From an uncultured Sulfitobacter sp. (lineage in GTDB: Bacteria; Pseudomonadota; Alphaproteobacteria; Rhodobacterales; Rhodobacteraceae), in assembly GCF_947502895.1 (NCBI RefSeq), contig NZ_CANNBM010000001.1, positions 1,577,423-1,641,422 on the forward strand: 64,000 nt of DNA. Reading direction: 5' to 3'. The notes under the pieces are model-generated. The model was not told where the DNA came from and did no database searches. It saw nothing but the letters and a program-made list of their open reading frames with translations. Both the position numbers and the translations under genes were made by a program. Of this stretch, positions 1 to 8,629 are shown one piece after another; within the stretch, counting starts at the first letter, position 1, and every line of letters starts with the position of its first letter.

Positions 1-146
1 TGCCATTAGTCCCATTAATCCCGCTAACCACAACATACTGAACGATCCATTAATAATCGGGTCATGCCCAACTGCATAAGCACAGATTTGGCACGAATCG
101 TCAAAATTGTAAGGGGAAAATGGTTAACGCCCTCTGACGATCCGTG
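1..146. other. Intergenic DNA at the left edge, nothing recognised
   Basis: This is a comparatively AT-rich stretch downstream of the leftmost minus-strand gene. I see no convincing open frame, RNA gene or strong hairpin followed by a T-run. Any gene to the left lies outside the window. Confidence 0.6.
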
Positions 147-665
147 TTAGTCCCGCGCCTGCTCCCAGAGAACGGGTTGGGCGCTATAGGGCAGGTAGAG
201 CGGGTGACGCGGATGGCCTGCTTTTGTCAGCCCCAGATGATGCAATGCGTAGCCTGCCGCGCGCAGCTGCGCGGCGGTTTGAGGGCCTTGGTTGCGGTGT
301 TCGCCATGCACGCCCCATGCGGCAATCACGGTATCGGCCCATTGTGCCGCTTCGCGCAATGCAGCCGCGTTGTCAGGCCCTTCCGGATCGGCCGCGGCGC
401 GCATATCGCGTGGATCGGTGGCGCGCAGGGCAAAGATGTTCACCGCACAAAACCCGCCAAACTCCAAACGCCGCGCGCGTTGCTCGCACCGCTCGATTGT
501 GGGGTCGTTCTGTACCTCGGTCGCGGTCGAGGGGTTGAGCATGACAAAGGTCACGCGCGGAGCGCCTGCGTCCCAGACCCGTCGCAAACTATATCGAAAC
601 CGCTCGCAGTCGGAATAGACCGCGATGGAGGGGGCGTCCCCCTTGATATGGCTGCGTGTAATCAT
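147..665 (-). CDS. DUF1643 domain-containing protein
   Basis: This 172-residue soluble protein has the DUF1643 hallmarks: a MLNPSTA motif at residues 42-48, followed by DPTIERC near residue 54 and a C-terminal HPLYLPY segment. The family is widespread in bacteria and phages and has no established biochemical role that I know of. There is no signal peptide or membrane segment. It starts 3 bases past the stop of truB, with AGG just upstream of the ATG, so it is probably the last gene of the rbfA-DUF2233-truB transcript. The family assignment is firm; the function is unknown. Confidence 0.85.
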   Translation of the reverse strand: MITRSHIKGDAPSIAVYSDCERFRYSLRRVWDAGAPRVTFVMLNPSTATEVQNDPTIERCEQRARRLEFGGFCAVNIFALRATDPRDMRAAADPEGPDNAAALREAAQWADTVIAAWGVHGEHRNQGPQTAAQLRAAGYALHHLGLTKAGHPRHPLYLPYSAQPVLWEQARD

Positions 666-668
666 AAC

Positions 669-1583
669 CTAGGACGAACCGGTGTTGAAAACCCGTGATG
701 GATGCAACTCACCCGACTTGAATGTACCAACGGCCACAGCGCGGCCCTCATGGGCGGCCCAGCATTCATCGCCGTATTCAACATCATTCGCAAAAACCAT
801 GCCGGGGTTGCCGTTGCGCAGACGCATGGCGCCATCGCTGCTGGCAGTGACTTGGGGCAGGTCTTGCAGACCCAACTCAAGCGGGCCGAGGTACTCGTCC
901 AGCGCGGGGGTTTTGGCCATCTCGTCAACTTGGGCCAGAGTAAGCGCGTTTTCCACCTCGAAAGGGCCGGACCATGTGCGGCGCAATTCGCGCACGTGGC
1001 CCTTGCATCCCAGCACCTCACCCAGATCGCGCGCAATAGAGCGAACATAGCCGCCCTTGCCACAGACCATCTCCAGCGTCACGTGATCCGCGTCGGGACG
1101 CTCCAGCATAATCAGGCTGTCAACGAACAACGGGCGCGCGGCAATTTCCATCGCTTCGCCGTCACGTGCGCGCTTATACGCACGCTCTCCATCGATTTTG
1201 ACGGCCGAAAACTGCGGCGGCACCTGTTCGATATCGCCTACAAATCCGTGCAACGCTTCCTTGATGGCAGCGTCGTCAGGGCGCAGATCAGAGGTGGCAA
1301 TCACCTCGCCCTCGGCATCGTCGGTATTGGTTGCAGCGCCCAGACGCACGGTAAAGACATAGGCCTTTAGTGCGTCAGTGATGTAGGGCACCGTTTTTGT
1401 TGCCTCACCCAAGGCAATGGCCAGAACACCCGTCGCATCAGGGTCCAGCGTACCTGCATGGCCAGCCTTGCGCGCGTCAAATGCCCAGCGGACCTTGTTG
1501 ACAACAGTAGTTGATGTGGGGCCTGCGGGTTTGTCGATAACAACCCAGCCGGAAATATCGCGGCCTTTGCGTTTGCGTGCCAT
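669..1583 (-). CDS. truB: tRNA pseudouridine(55) synthase TruB
   Basis: TruB isomerises U55 in the T-loop of tRNAs to pseudouridine. The 304-residue length fits the family. The N-terminus shows VVIDKPAGPTS (residues 14-24), and the catalytic motif GHAGTLDPDATG starts near residue 41 with the nucleophilic Asp at about 47. A KGGYVRSIARDLG segment sits in the C-terminal half, as usual. The ATG is preceded by AAGGACAGCAC, a good ribosome-binding site. Pairing with rbfA upstream is the common bacterial translation/ribosome-maturation arrangement; here a secreted DUF2233 gene lies between the two. Confidence 0.97.
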   Translation of the reverse strand: MARKRKGRDISGWVVIDKPAGPTSTTVVNKVRWAFDARKAGHAGTLDPDATGVLAIALGEATKTVPYITDALKAYVFTVRLGAATNTDDAEGEVIATSDLRPDDAAIKEALHGFVGDIEQVPPQFSAVKIDGERAYKRARDGEAMEIAARPLFVDSLIMLERPDADHVTLEMVCGKGGYVRSIARDLGEVLGCKGHVRELRRTWSGPFEVENALTLAQVDEMAKTPALDEYLGPLELGLQDLPQVTASSDGAMRLRNGNPGMVFANDVEYGDECWAAHEGRAVAVGTFKSGELHPSRVFNTGSS

Positions 1584-1651
1584 GTGCTGTCCTTGGAAGT
1601 GAGAAGCGTTCCGCGCCGTTTTGCAGATTGCGCGATCGGGCGCAACGGGGA

Positions 1652-2488
1652 CTATTCGTCGGCGCTCTCTGCCGTGGCGGGAATATCTGCGGACGAATCA
1701 GGGCCGGCCTCTGCCTCAGTCGGAGCGGGGGGCGGTGTTTGTCCCTCAACCACCCCGATGATCGGGCCAAGCGCCCCAAAGCCGATATCGTTGCGGCCCA
1801 GATCGGGTGCGCGCAAACGCGATACATTGCCGTCGAAATAAAGTGCTTGGCTTAGCCCGAGATGGTCGCGGAATACGCTGCCGAAAGCATGGAAGGTGAC
1901 GGGGCTATTGGAGATGACAAAAACGGCGCGCGTGCCGTCCGGGCTGGTGCCAACCCCGTTGCGGATGTAGCGCGAGGTGGAATCGCGCAAAAAGCGCGGA
2001 TGCAATTCACCGTCGATAACCAACATGGGGCCTGACTGGGTCGCACTGATACACTCGGGCGCATCGGCCACATAGCGTAGCGTCTCGATCACATCGGCGC
2101 GGCGCGGGCGCAGACACAGGATGCCGTTGGGCAACAGACCAAAGTTGCCTGGCCCTGCGTTGGTAATAACGCGCTGCACGGTCACACCGTCCTCGATGTA
2201 GAGGCCAACAGGCGCACGGTCATCATGATACATGCCCGCATTGGCAGCAAAACCTAGGGAGAATCCCTGATCCACAAGGGCGGCGTTGAGTGTACCGAAG
2301 TAACCGTAAGGGCGGGTTGTTTCAGGCTCATACAGAAACAGGCGAAGCACCTGCTGTGTCAGGTCTACATCGCAAATTGCATATTCGACGCCCTTGTAGG
2401 TTTCCTCACGGCATGTGGCGGCCTGCGCAGGCGGTGCGAGTGAGGCGCACAGCAGCGCAATCGCGGCCAATGCAGCGCACAGTCTCAC
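1652..2488 (-). CDS. Secreted DUF2233/phosphodiester glycosidase-like protein
   Basis: The 278-residue product begins with a Sec signal peptide (hydrophobic residues 3-20, cleavage likely after AQA near residue 23), so it is periplasmic or secreted. The mature part carries the DUF2233/NAGPA-like signatures: AANAGMYHDD, PNGILCLRP, TQSGPMLVIDGELHPRF and RNGVGTSPDG. Relatives are phosphodiester glycosidases, but the substrate here is unknown. The C-terminal 35 residues are a Pro/Ala/Glu-rich tail. The start is a GTG that overlaps the rbfA stop as GTGA, implying translational coupling. Confidence 0.8.
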   Translation of the reverse strand: MRLCAALAAIALLCASLAPPAQAATCREETYKGVEYAICDVDLTQQVLRLFLYEPETTRPYGYFGTLNAALVDQGFSLGFAANAGMYHDDRAPVGLYIEDGVTVQRVITNAGPGNFGLLPNGILCLRPRRADVIETLRYVADAPECISATQSGPMLVIDGELHPRFLRDSTSRYIRNGVGTSPDGTRAVFVISNSPVTFHAFGSVFRDHLGLSQALYFDGNVSRLRAPDLGRNDIGFGALGPIIGVVEGQTPPPAPTEAEAGPDSSADIPATAESADE

Positions 2489-2919
2489 GTGTCTGCTGTC
2501 CCGTCTTCTTCACCGCTGCGGTCTGGTGCGGCTGCGTCGCGTCGCACGACATCCTGTGCCAGCATGCGGCGGGTCTCATCCATCTGGTCAAAGGTACGGT
2601 CCAGCTGGAACCGCAGTTCGGGCGAGAATTTCAGAGTGAGTTTCTTGGCAACCATCTTGCGCAATTCATGCTTGTTGCGGCCAAGGATCTTTAGAACGTC
2701 TTCCTGACCGATGCCGCCCAGCGGCAGGACATAGGCGGTGGCGACCTTCAGATCGTTCGAGGTCCGCACCTCGCCCACGGTGATGGACATGCGCGCCAGT
2801 TCGGGGTCGTGGACATCGCCCCGCACCAATACTTCGCTCAGCGCACGGCGGATGGTCTCGCCCACGCGCAGCTGTCTTTGTGTCGGGCCTGCGCCCTGCG
2901 ATGATTTGTTCTTTGCCAT
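2485..2919 (-). CDS. rbfA: 30S ribosome-binding factor RbfA
   Basis: RbfA helps mature the 5' end of 16S rRNA in the 30S subunit and matters in the cold. The 144-residue protein has the small KH-like fold pattern: QRQLRVGETIRRALSEVL (residues about 14-31), then DPELARMSITVGEVRTSND, and HELRKMVAKKLTLKFSPELRF in the second half. The C-terminal extension is acidic and basic mixed. It is the first gene of a minus-strand group rbfA-DUF2233-truB-DUF1643 and diverges from dapB. Confidence 0.95.
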   Translation of the reverse strand: MAKNKSSQGAGPTQRQLRVGETIRRALSEVLVRGDVHDPELARMSITVGEVRTSNDLKVATAYVLPLGGIGQEDVLKILGRNKHELRKMVAKKLTLKFSPELRFQLDRTFDQMDETRRMLAQDVVRRDAAAPDRSGEEDGTADT

Positions 2920-3009
2920 GGCTTCCGTCTAAGGGGTCTGATCTTCTTTGCCAAGCGGATGCGGGCGCGCTACACCGCATGCCAGCATAAACCAGCAAGG
3001 ATTTCGCCC

Positions 3010-3828
3010 ATGACACAGACAACAGGTATCGCCATTACAGGTGTATCGGGCCGAATGGGCCAAATGCTGGTGCGTGAGGTAATGGCCCATGCAGACCTGC
3101 ACATTGCAGGCGCAATCGAGCGGTCTGGCCATGGGTGGCTAGGGCAAGATCTGGGACTGGCCATGGGCGGCACGGCGCTGGGTATCCATGTGACAGATGA
3201 CGCTGCGGCAGGATTTGCGCAGGCCCAAGCGGTGATCGATTTCACCGCCCCTGCCGCCACCATCGCTTTTGCAGCGCAAGCCGCCACGCATGGTATCGTG
3301 CATGTGATCGGCACAACGGGGATGAGCGAGGACGAGATCGCCCAGCTGGCTGTACCCGCCAGGCGCGCCGTGATCGTGCGGGCTGGCAACATGAGCCTCG
3401 GGGTGAACCTGCTCACTTTGCTGACGCGCAAAGTGGCCGCTGCATTGGACGCTGATTTTGATATCGAGATCATCGAATCGCACCACAATCAAAAGGTCGA
3501 TGCGCCCTCTGGCACTGCCCTGATGCTCGGTGAGGCCGCCGCCGAGGGCCGTGGCGTAGCGTTGCGCGATGTCAGTGACGCGGGCCGTGACGGTATCACG
3601 GGGGCGCGTAAACGCGGTGATATCGGCTTTTCTGCAATCCGCGGCGGCGATATTGTGGGGGAACATGACGTGATGTTTGCTGGCGCAGGAGAGCGGATTG
3701 TTCTGCGCCACATCGCCTCTGATCGGGCGCTATTTGCCAAGGGCGCACTCAAGGCCGCACTCTGGGGTCAGGGGCGTGAAGCGGGTGAATACGACATGCT
3801 TGATGTGCTGGGGTTATCCGAGGGTTAG
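3010..3828 (+). CDS. dapB: 4-hydroxy-tetrahydrodipicolinate reductase DapB
   Basis: DapB reduces the DapA product with NAD(P)H in the diaminopimelate/lysine pathway that feeds peptidoglycan. The 272-residue protein has the Rossmann motif GVSGRMG at residues 11-17, the IGTTGMS segment, and the catalytic loop SHHNQKVDAPSGTA with His158, His159 and Lys162. The frame stays open 17 codons further upstream, but the ATG at 3010 gives the family's usual N-terminus and was chosen. It stands alone; no other lysine gene is in the window. Confidence 0.97.
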   Translation: MTQTTGIAITGVSGRMGQMLVREVMAHADLHIAGAIERSGHGWLGQDLGLAMGGTALGIHVTDDAAAGFAQAQAVIDFTAPAATIAFAAQAATHGIVHVIGTTGMSEDEIAQLAVPARRAVIVRAGNMSLGVNLLTLLTRKVAAALDADFDIEIIESHHNQKVDAPSGTALMLGEAAAEGRGVALRDVSDAGRDGITGARKRGDIGFSAIRGGDIVGEHDVMFAGAGERIVLRHIASDRALFAKGALKAALWGQGREAGEYDMLDVLGLSEG

Positions 3829-3918
3829 GACAGTCTCGCGCAAAAACTCCTGAAAAAATGAAACCAAATGCGCGGCTGGTGCGTATGTTTCGCATAGGAC
3901 CTCAATAGGAGCGACCCC

Positions 3919-4275
3919 ATGCCGCGCATTCTACCAGCTTTAGGAGCCCTGTGCATCGCAGCCGCGACGCCTGCCGCTGCCGAGTTTTCCAAAGTGACCA
4001 GTGCGTCGCAGTTCAAAAGCCTTGTCAGTGGCAAGACATTGACACGCCCTTTGGTAAAGTTGCGCGTCAACAGCAACGGGGCCATCACAGGCAAAGGTGC
4101 TGCTTGGGATGTGAGCGGCAAGTGGACGTGGAAGAACGGCTACTTTTGCCGCAGCCTCGACTGGGGCGGCGAGGATCTGGGTTATAACTGTCAGGAAGTT
4201 CAGGCGTCCGGCAAGAAAATCCGCTTTACCTCCGACCAAGGCACGGGCGACAGCGCAGAATTCAGCCTCCGCTGA
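3919..4275 (+). CDS. Small secreted protein of unknown function
   Basis: This 118-residue product has a clear signal peptide (cleavage likely after AAA near residue 21). The mature part has a distinctive core: SLVSGKTLTRP, a GKGAAWDVSGKWTWKNGYFC segment, and a DLGYNCQEV segment with two cysteines that could form a disulfide. It ends in GTGDSAEFSLR. I recognise this as a small Rhodobacterales family with no assigned function. From memory, relatives are sometimes labelled dihydrodipicolinate reductase, which the sequence does not support; the label probably comes from the neighbouring dapB. AATAGGAG precedes the ATG. Confidence 0.75.
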   Translation: MPRILPALGALCIAAATPAAAEFSKVTSASQFKSLVSGKTLTRPLVKLRVNSNGAITGKGAAWDVSGKWTWKNGYFCRSLDWGGEDLGYNCQEVQASGKKIRFTSDQGTGDSAEFSLR

Positions 4276-4299
4276 TGTAACGGATAGCAGACGGGTTTC

Positions 4300-4329
4300 G
4301 GGCGTCACAGCACTGTGGCGCCCGTTTTG
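4300..4329 (+). terminator. Rho-independent terminator
   Basis: An 11-bp stem (4300-4310 with 4313-4323, one G-U pair, tight CA loop) is followed by GTTTTG. It ends the transcript of the small secreted gene and lies between convergent genes. Confidence 0.7.
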
Positions 4330-4358
4330 TTCGGCGTAAGGGTGCCACCGCCTAACAG

Positions 4359-4571
4359 CTAGAAATCTATCGCGATTCCCTTTTTCTCCCAATCACCGTA
4401 ACGCACAGGCTCTGGTCCCTCGCGCCCACCCAGTTCTGGTGGCAGGTCCAGCTTTTTCGCGGCTTCCCGGCGCTCTGCCGCTTCGGCTAACGCGCGCTGG
4501 GCGGCTGGGGGCAGATCGGCTTGCGCGGTGTCTGGAACGGGTTGATCGGGGGTGTTTGCATCATCTGTCAT
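4359..4571 (-). CDS. SdhAF4-type (DUF1674) protein, succinate dehydrogenase assembly factor 4 family
   Basis: The 70-residue product ends in the diagnostic DUF1674 motif GGREGPEPVRYGDWEKKG followed by IAIDF. Eukaryotic members (SDHAF4/Sdh8) chaperone the flavinated SdhA subunit of succinate dehydrogenase; the bacterial role is inferred from that. The N-terminal half is low-complexity and rich in Pro, Ala and Glu. I chose the ATG at 4571 because AAAGGA lies 8 bases upstream; the frame extends further but without a better start. No sdh genes are nearby. Confidence 0.85.
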   Translation of the reverse strand: MTDDANTPDQPVPDTAQADLPPAAQRALAEAAERREAAKKLDLPPELGGREGPEPVRYGDWEKKGIAIDF

Positions 4572-4667
4572 CGGGCGTTCCTTTCTCATTCCCCCCTTGA
4601 TATACATCGCGCCTTGCCCCAGACAACCGCGATACACCCAGCCGACCGCCAAGAGAAAGCCCGCATC

Positions 4668-5939
4668 ATGTCAGACACCGGCGTATCCGCCCGTAAATCC
4701 GCTGTTTTCCTGCTCGACCAGATATTGGGCGAGGGCAAGCTGATGTCAGAGCTTTTGGGCGCAGGTGTGCTTGATCGTTTGCCACCCGATGATCGTGCAA
4801 GGGCACAGCGACTGGCGCAGGATACTTTGCGCGGGATGGAGCGGGCAGACCGCATCTTGCAAAAGCACCTGAATAAGTACCCGCCCCTGACTGTGCGCAA
4901 TGCCCTACGCATCGGCACGGTAGAGCTTTGCACAGGCGGCGCGGCGCATGGCGTGGTAAACGCCATGGTTTCCGTTGTTGCAGGGGACCGTCACCTGAGC
5001 CACCTCAAAGGCCTGACCAACGCTGTGTTGCGCAAGGTCGCAGCAGAAGGGCCAGAGGCATGGACAGCGCGCCGCGCGCCGCGCCTGCCGAAATGGCTGC
5101 GTGGCCCTTTGGTTGAAGCATGGGGATCGGATGCGATTGCCGCAATCGAGACTGCCCATTTCGCAGGAGCGCCTCTTGATCTGACAGCCAAAGGCGATCC
5201 GGCTGAACTGGCCGAACAGCTGGAAGCGACCCTGTTACTGACCGGATCTGTGCGCCACTACGGTGGCGGTCAGGTCTCCGCAATGGAGGGATTTGCCGAG
5301 GGGGACTGGTGGGTGCAAGATGCCGCCGCCGCATTGCCTGCGATGATCCTCAATGCGCAGGCAGGCGAAGTGGTGCTTGATCTTTGCGCTGCACCGGGCG
5401 GCAAAACGATGCAGTTGGCGACTACGGGCGCAGAAGTGCGCGCAGTGGATGACAACCATTCGCGCATGCAGCGCGTAAAAGAAAACCTTGCGCGTACTGG
5501 CCTGACGGCGCGCACTTTTATCAAGGATGCGCGCCAGTTTCAGGGGCAGTTCGATGCCATCCTGCTGGATGCTCCGTGTTCTGCCACAGGCACAATCCGA
5601 CGCCACCCCGATTTGCCCCATGCCAAGGACGGCTCGGACTTTGGCGCGCTGATCCAGCTCCAAGAAGAATTGTTGGACCATGCTTGGTCCCTGCTCAAAC
5701 CGGGTGGGCGGATGGTGTTTTGTACCTGTAGTCTGCTGCCCGACGAGGGCGAAGTGCAGATTGACGAAGCGCTGGAGCGTCACGGCGACATGACCGTAGA
5801 CCGCAGCGCATTGGACATCGCGGGTATTGATCCTGAATGGATCTCCTCCGAAGGCGGTCTACGCCTGCGGCCTGATTTCTGGGCCGATCAAGGCGGCATG
5901 GACGGCTTTTACATCGCTTGCTTGCGCAAGGCATCCTAA
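4668..5939 (+). CDS. rsmB: RsmB-family 16S rRNA (cytosine-C5) methyltransferase
   Basis: The 423-residue protein has a NusB-like RNA-binding N-terminal domain (residues about 1-130) and a Rossmann methyltransferase domain. The SAM-binding motif DLCAAPGGKT lies near residue 238. Both m5C cysteines are present: the PC motif DAPCSATGTIRRHPD near 300, and the TC motif FCTCSLLPDEGE near 350. It should methylate C967-equivalent 16S rRNA using S-adenosylmethionine. The ATG at 4668 was chosen over an upstream start because it gives the family N-terminus (SARKSAVFLLDQIL). Its TAA overlaps the stop of the convergent next gene. Confidence 0.93.
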   Translation: MSDTGVSARKSAVFLLDQILGEGKLMSELLGAGVLDRLPPDDRARAQRLAQDTLRGMERADRILQKHLNKYPPLTVRNALRIGTVELCTGGAAHGVVNAMVSVVAGDRHLSHLKGLTNAVLRKVAAEGPEAWTARRAPRLPKWLRGPLVEAWGSDAIAAIETAHFAGAPLDLTAKGDPAELAEQLEATLLLTGSVRHYGGGQVSAMEGFAEGDWWVQDAAAALPAMILNAQAGEVVLDLCAAPGGKTMQLATTGAEVRAVDDNHSRMQRVKENLARTGLTARTFIKDARQFQGQFDAILLDAPCSATGTIRRHPDLPHAKDGSDFGALIQLQEELLDHAWSLLKPGGRMVFCTCSLLPDEGEVQIDEALERHGDMTVDRSALDIAGIDPEWISSEGGLRLRPDFWADQGGMDGFYIACLRKAS

Positions 5940-6691
5940 CCCGATGCTGATCGAGGCGGGTTAGACACCGCCATGTATTGCGCCTTTGGTATCCGTATTA
6001 ATCCGTGCAGGTCGAGAATACGGGCATCTTCGCCAGATAAGGCGTTCATGGCTTCCAGAACCGCCTCAAATATCGTGTCGGCGTTTTGATGCGCCCCCGT
6101 GATATAGGGTAACGCGGGGCTTGGTGCTGTGTATTCTAGCACCCGCAGGTCCTTCGCGAAATCCTCATACCGCTGGATCAAGCGCCACGTCTGGGCGTCA
6201 ATCGCTGCAACGTCGGCATGGCCCGTTGCGACCATCCGCGCGGACGACAGATGCCCGCCACTGGCGATGCGCTGCGCAAACCAAAAGTTCAAGGGCCGCG
6301 TATGGGTATAGATCGCGGCAAAACCAGACTGGGAATGCGCCATGTTATAGGCCAATTTTGCCTGCGCAAACTCGGACAGGCTGCTGCGGGGATCAACCTC
6401 ACGCACGACAATGGCGCTGCGGTAGTGGCCTGCGGGACAATCCTCGAGCTTATAGTCAGGGGTCCCGGCCAGTTGCACAGATGTGTGCAGACGCGTGCGA
6501 TAAGGCATCCCGCAAGTCTGGCTGAAAACCAGCGCCGGGCTCTCCCAAACCTCCCATTCGCCAGCATTTTGTGACAGGTGCAGCGGCGCGGCGACTCCGT
6601 GATCTGCAAGACTAGCGTGGATGTTGGCCCAGAAGCGATTGTGGGCAGGGGCAAGTTCGGGGCGGGCGTACATCATAAGAGAAGCGATCAT
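5936..6691 (-). CDS. PhnD/SsuA-like periplasmic-binding-fold protein without signal peptide
   Basis: The 251-residue protein resembles PhnD-type phosphate/phosphonate substrate-binding proteins: an N-terminal MMYARPEL strand, SQTCGMPYR in the middle, then YRSAIVVRE, and SGGHLSSARMVATGHADVAAIDAQTW, which is the usual ligand-site region followed by the Asp-Ala-Gln-Thr-Trp motif. There is no signal peptide with the chosen ATG; an upstream extension would not provide one either. No transporter genes are adjacent. It may sense a ligand in the cytoplasm, but that is a guess. It converges on rsmB with overlapping stops. Confidence 0.72.
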   Translation of the reverse strand: MIASLMMYARPELAPAHNRFWANIHASLADHGVAAPLHLSQNAGEWEVWESPALVFSQTCGMPYRTRLHTSVQLAGTPDYKLEDCPAGHYRSAIVVREVDPRSSLSEFAQAKLAYNMAHSQSGFAAIYTHTRPLNFWFAQRIASGGHLSSARMVATGHADVAAIDAQTWRLIQRYEDFAKDLRVLEYTAPSPALPYITGAHQNADTIFEAVLEAMNALSGEDARILDLHGLIRIPKAQYMAVSNPPRSASG

Positions 6692-6857
6692 GCGCCTAGA
6701 CTTCGCCGTGTTGGGCACCCCGCGCAAGCCCGATTTTCGCGCGCGAATAATCGCCAGTGCAGCGGATTGCGCGGGTTTGTGGCTGAAAGGCGGTGACTCC
6801 CCCGTCATTGCGCGTTAACCTGCCGCAAACGCCTTCAGAGCGTATAAGGCAGAGCAC

Positions 6858-8612
6858 ATGATTCAATTATCCCAGCTGAGCGTGTATCACACGCGCTTGT
6901 TAAACCAGTTACATGCGCGTGCGGCAGCGCGAGTGCGCGGGCAGGTGCGCGGGTTTGTCTCTTCTCCCGAACCGAGGACGATCGGTTCTTTTGCGCGGGG
7001 CCGACAGCTGGCAGCGGGCAATTTCCTCTTCGCGGGCAGTCTGATTACAGCGCCTGACCAGACCCCTTGGGAGGTAGACGCGCCTGACACAGCCTTTGCG
7101 CAGGCGCTGCACGGATTTGCCTGGATGGATGATCTGGCCGCCGTGGGCGACAGTACATCGCGTGCGGCCGCACAGCGTTGGTTATGGCAGTGGATCGAGC
7201 TTTACGGCGGCGGGGGCGGCATAGGCTGGACTCCCGACCTGACAGGACGCCGCTTGATCCGCTGGATCAACCACGCCTTGTTTGTGTTGCACGGCAGTGG
7301 CGATACTGCGCCCGACAGCGAGGCATTCTATCTGTCGCTGACCCAGCAGACGCGGTTTTTGTCAAAACGCTGGCACGCCGCAGCCCCCGGTCTTGCGCGG
7401 TTCGAGGCGCTTACAGGTCTGATCTATGCCGGCCTGTCGCTCGAGGGGCTGGAGAACCTCGCCGATCCCGCGATCAAGGCTCTGGCACGTGAATGCGAAG
7501 TACAAATCGACGCGCAAGGCGGCTTGCCCACGCGCAACCCGGAAGAGCTGTTGGACGTGTTTACGCTGCTTACCTGGGCTGCGGCGGCCTTGTCAGACGC
7601 AGGGCGTGGCACGCCGCAGCCCCATCTGGCAGCAATCGAACGCATCGCGCCCACCTTGCGCACCCTGCGCCACTCGGACGGCAGCCTTGCGCGGTTCCAT
7701 GGGGGCGGGCGCGGGGCCGAAGGCTGGCTGGATCATGCGCTGGCCTCGTCAGGTGTACGCGGTACCCAGCCCGAGGGTTTGTCGATGGGCTATGCCCGAC
7801 TGTCGGCGGGCCGGACATCGGTGATTATTGACGCAAGCCCGCCACCCGGTGGGGCGGCATCCGCCAATGCGCATGCCAGTACGCTAGCGTTCGAGCTTAC
7901 ATCGGGGCGGCGGCCCTTGATCGTGAACTGCGGATCGGGCGCTTCTTTCGGAATAGAATGGCGCCGCGCGGGGCGGGCGACGCCGTCCCATTCCGCCCTC
8001 AGCCTCGGTGGGTACTCCAGTGCGCGTCTGGATAACGAAGACCGCCGTACAGGCGTTGAATCCCTCATTGACGGGCCCACACATGTGCCAGTTGAAATCA
8101 CACCTGTTAGTGACGGAATGAAGTTTCAGGGCGGCCATGACGGATATGTCCTGACCCACGGTTTAACCCACGCCCGCACACTGGAGTTGACCCACGATGG
8201 CCGCGCCGTAGCGGGTGAGGACATGCTGCTGGCCATGGACGAGGTGCAAAAACGCCGCTTTGACCGCGCATTGGACCGCACCAAGCTGAAAGGCATCGGG
8301 TTCGAGATACGGTTTCATTTACACCCCGAGGTCGATGCGACCCTTGATCTGGGTGGGGCGGCAGTGTCGATGGCGCTAAAGTCAGGTGAAATATGGGTTT
8401 TCCGCCATGATGGCACGACTGAATTGGCGCTGGAGGCAGGGGCCTATCTGGAAACCACGCGTCTCAAACCACGTGCAGCGAGCCAGATTGTTTTGACGGG
8501 ACGTGCGATAAATCCCGCCACTCGGGTGCGCTGGTCCTTGTCCAAAGCGCAGGAAACTGCGATTGGCGTGCGTGATTTGGAACGGGATGACCCGTACCTT
8601 GAGGATGACTAA
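6858..8612 (+). CDS. Heparinase II/III family protein
   Basis: The 584-residue protein has an alpha/alpha-toroid N-terminal half (IGWTPDLTGRRLIRWINHALF near residue 120) and a C-terminal beta-sandwich heparinase II/III-like region with SHSALSLGGYSSARL. Characterised relatives are polysaccharide lyases acting on uronic-acid polymers; the substrate here is unknown. No signal peptide is evident, which is odd for a lyase of extracellular polymers. AAGG lies 8 bases before the ATG. It is 17 bases upstream of purH and probably shares its transcript, a pairing I recall as common in Rhodobacterales. Confidence 0.85.
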   Translation: MIQLSQLSVYHTRLLNQLHARAAARVRGQVRGFVSSPEPRTIGSFARGRQLAAGNFLFAGSLITAPDQTPWEVDAPDTAFAQALHGFAWMDDLAAVGDSTSRAAAQRWLWQWIELYGGGGGIGWTPDLTGRRLIRWINHALFVLHGSGDTAPDSEAFYLSLTQQTRFLSKRWHAAAPGLARFEALTGLIYAGLSLEGLENLADPAIKALARECEVQIDAQGGLPTRNPEELLDVFTLLTWAAAALSDAGRGTPQPHLAAIERIAPTLRTLRHSDGSLARFHGGGRGAEGWLDHALASSGVRGTQPEGLSMGYARLSAGRTSVIIDASPPPGGAASANAHASTLAFELTSGRRPLIVNCGSGASFGIEWRRAGRATPSHSALSLGGYSSARLDNEDRRTGVESLIDGPTHVPVEITPVSDGMKFQGGHDGYVLTHGLTHARTLELTHDGRAVAGEDMLLAMDEVQKRRFDRALDRTKLKGIGFEIRFHLHPEVDATLDLGGAAVSMALKSGEIWVFRHDGTTELALEAGAYLETTRLKPRAASQIVLTGRAINPATRVRWSLSKAQETAIGVRDLERDDPYLEDD

Positions 8613-8629
8613 CCCATAGGAGCCCTGCC

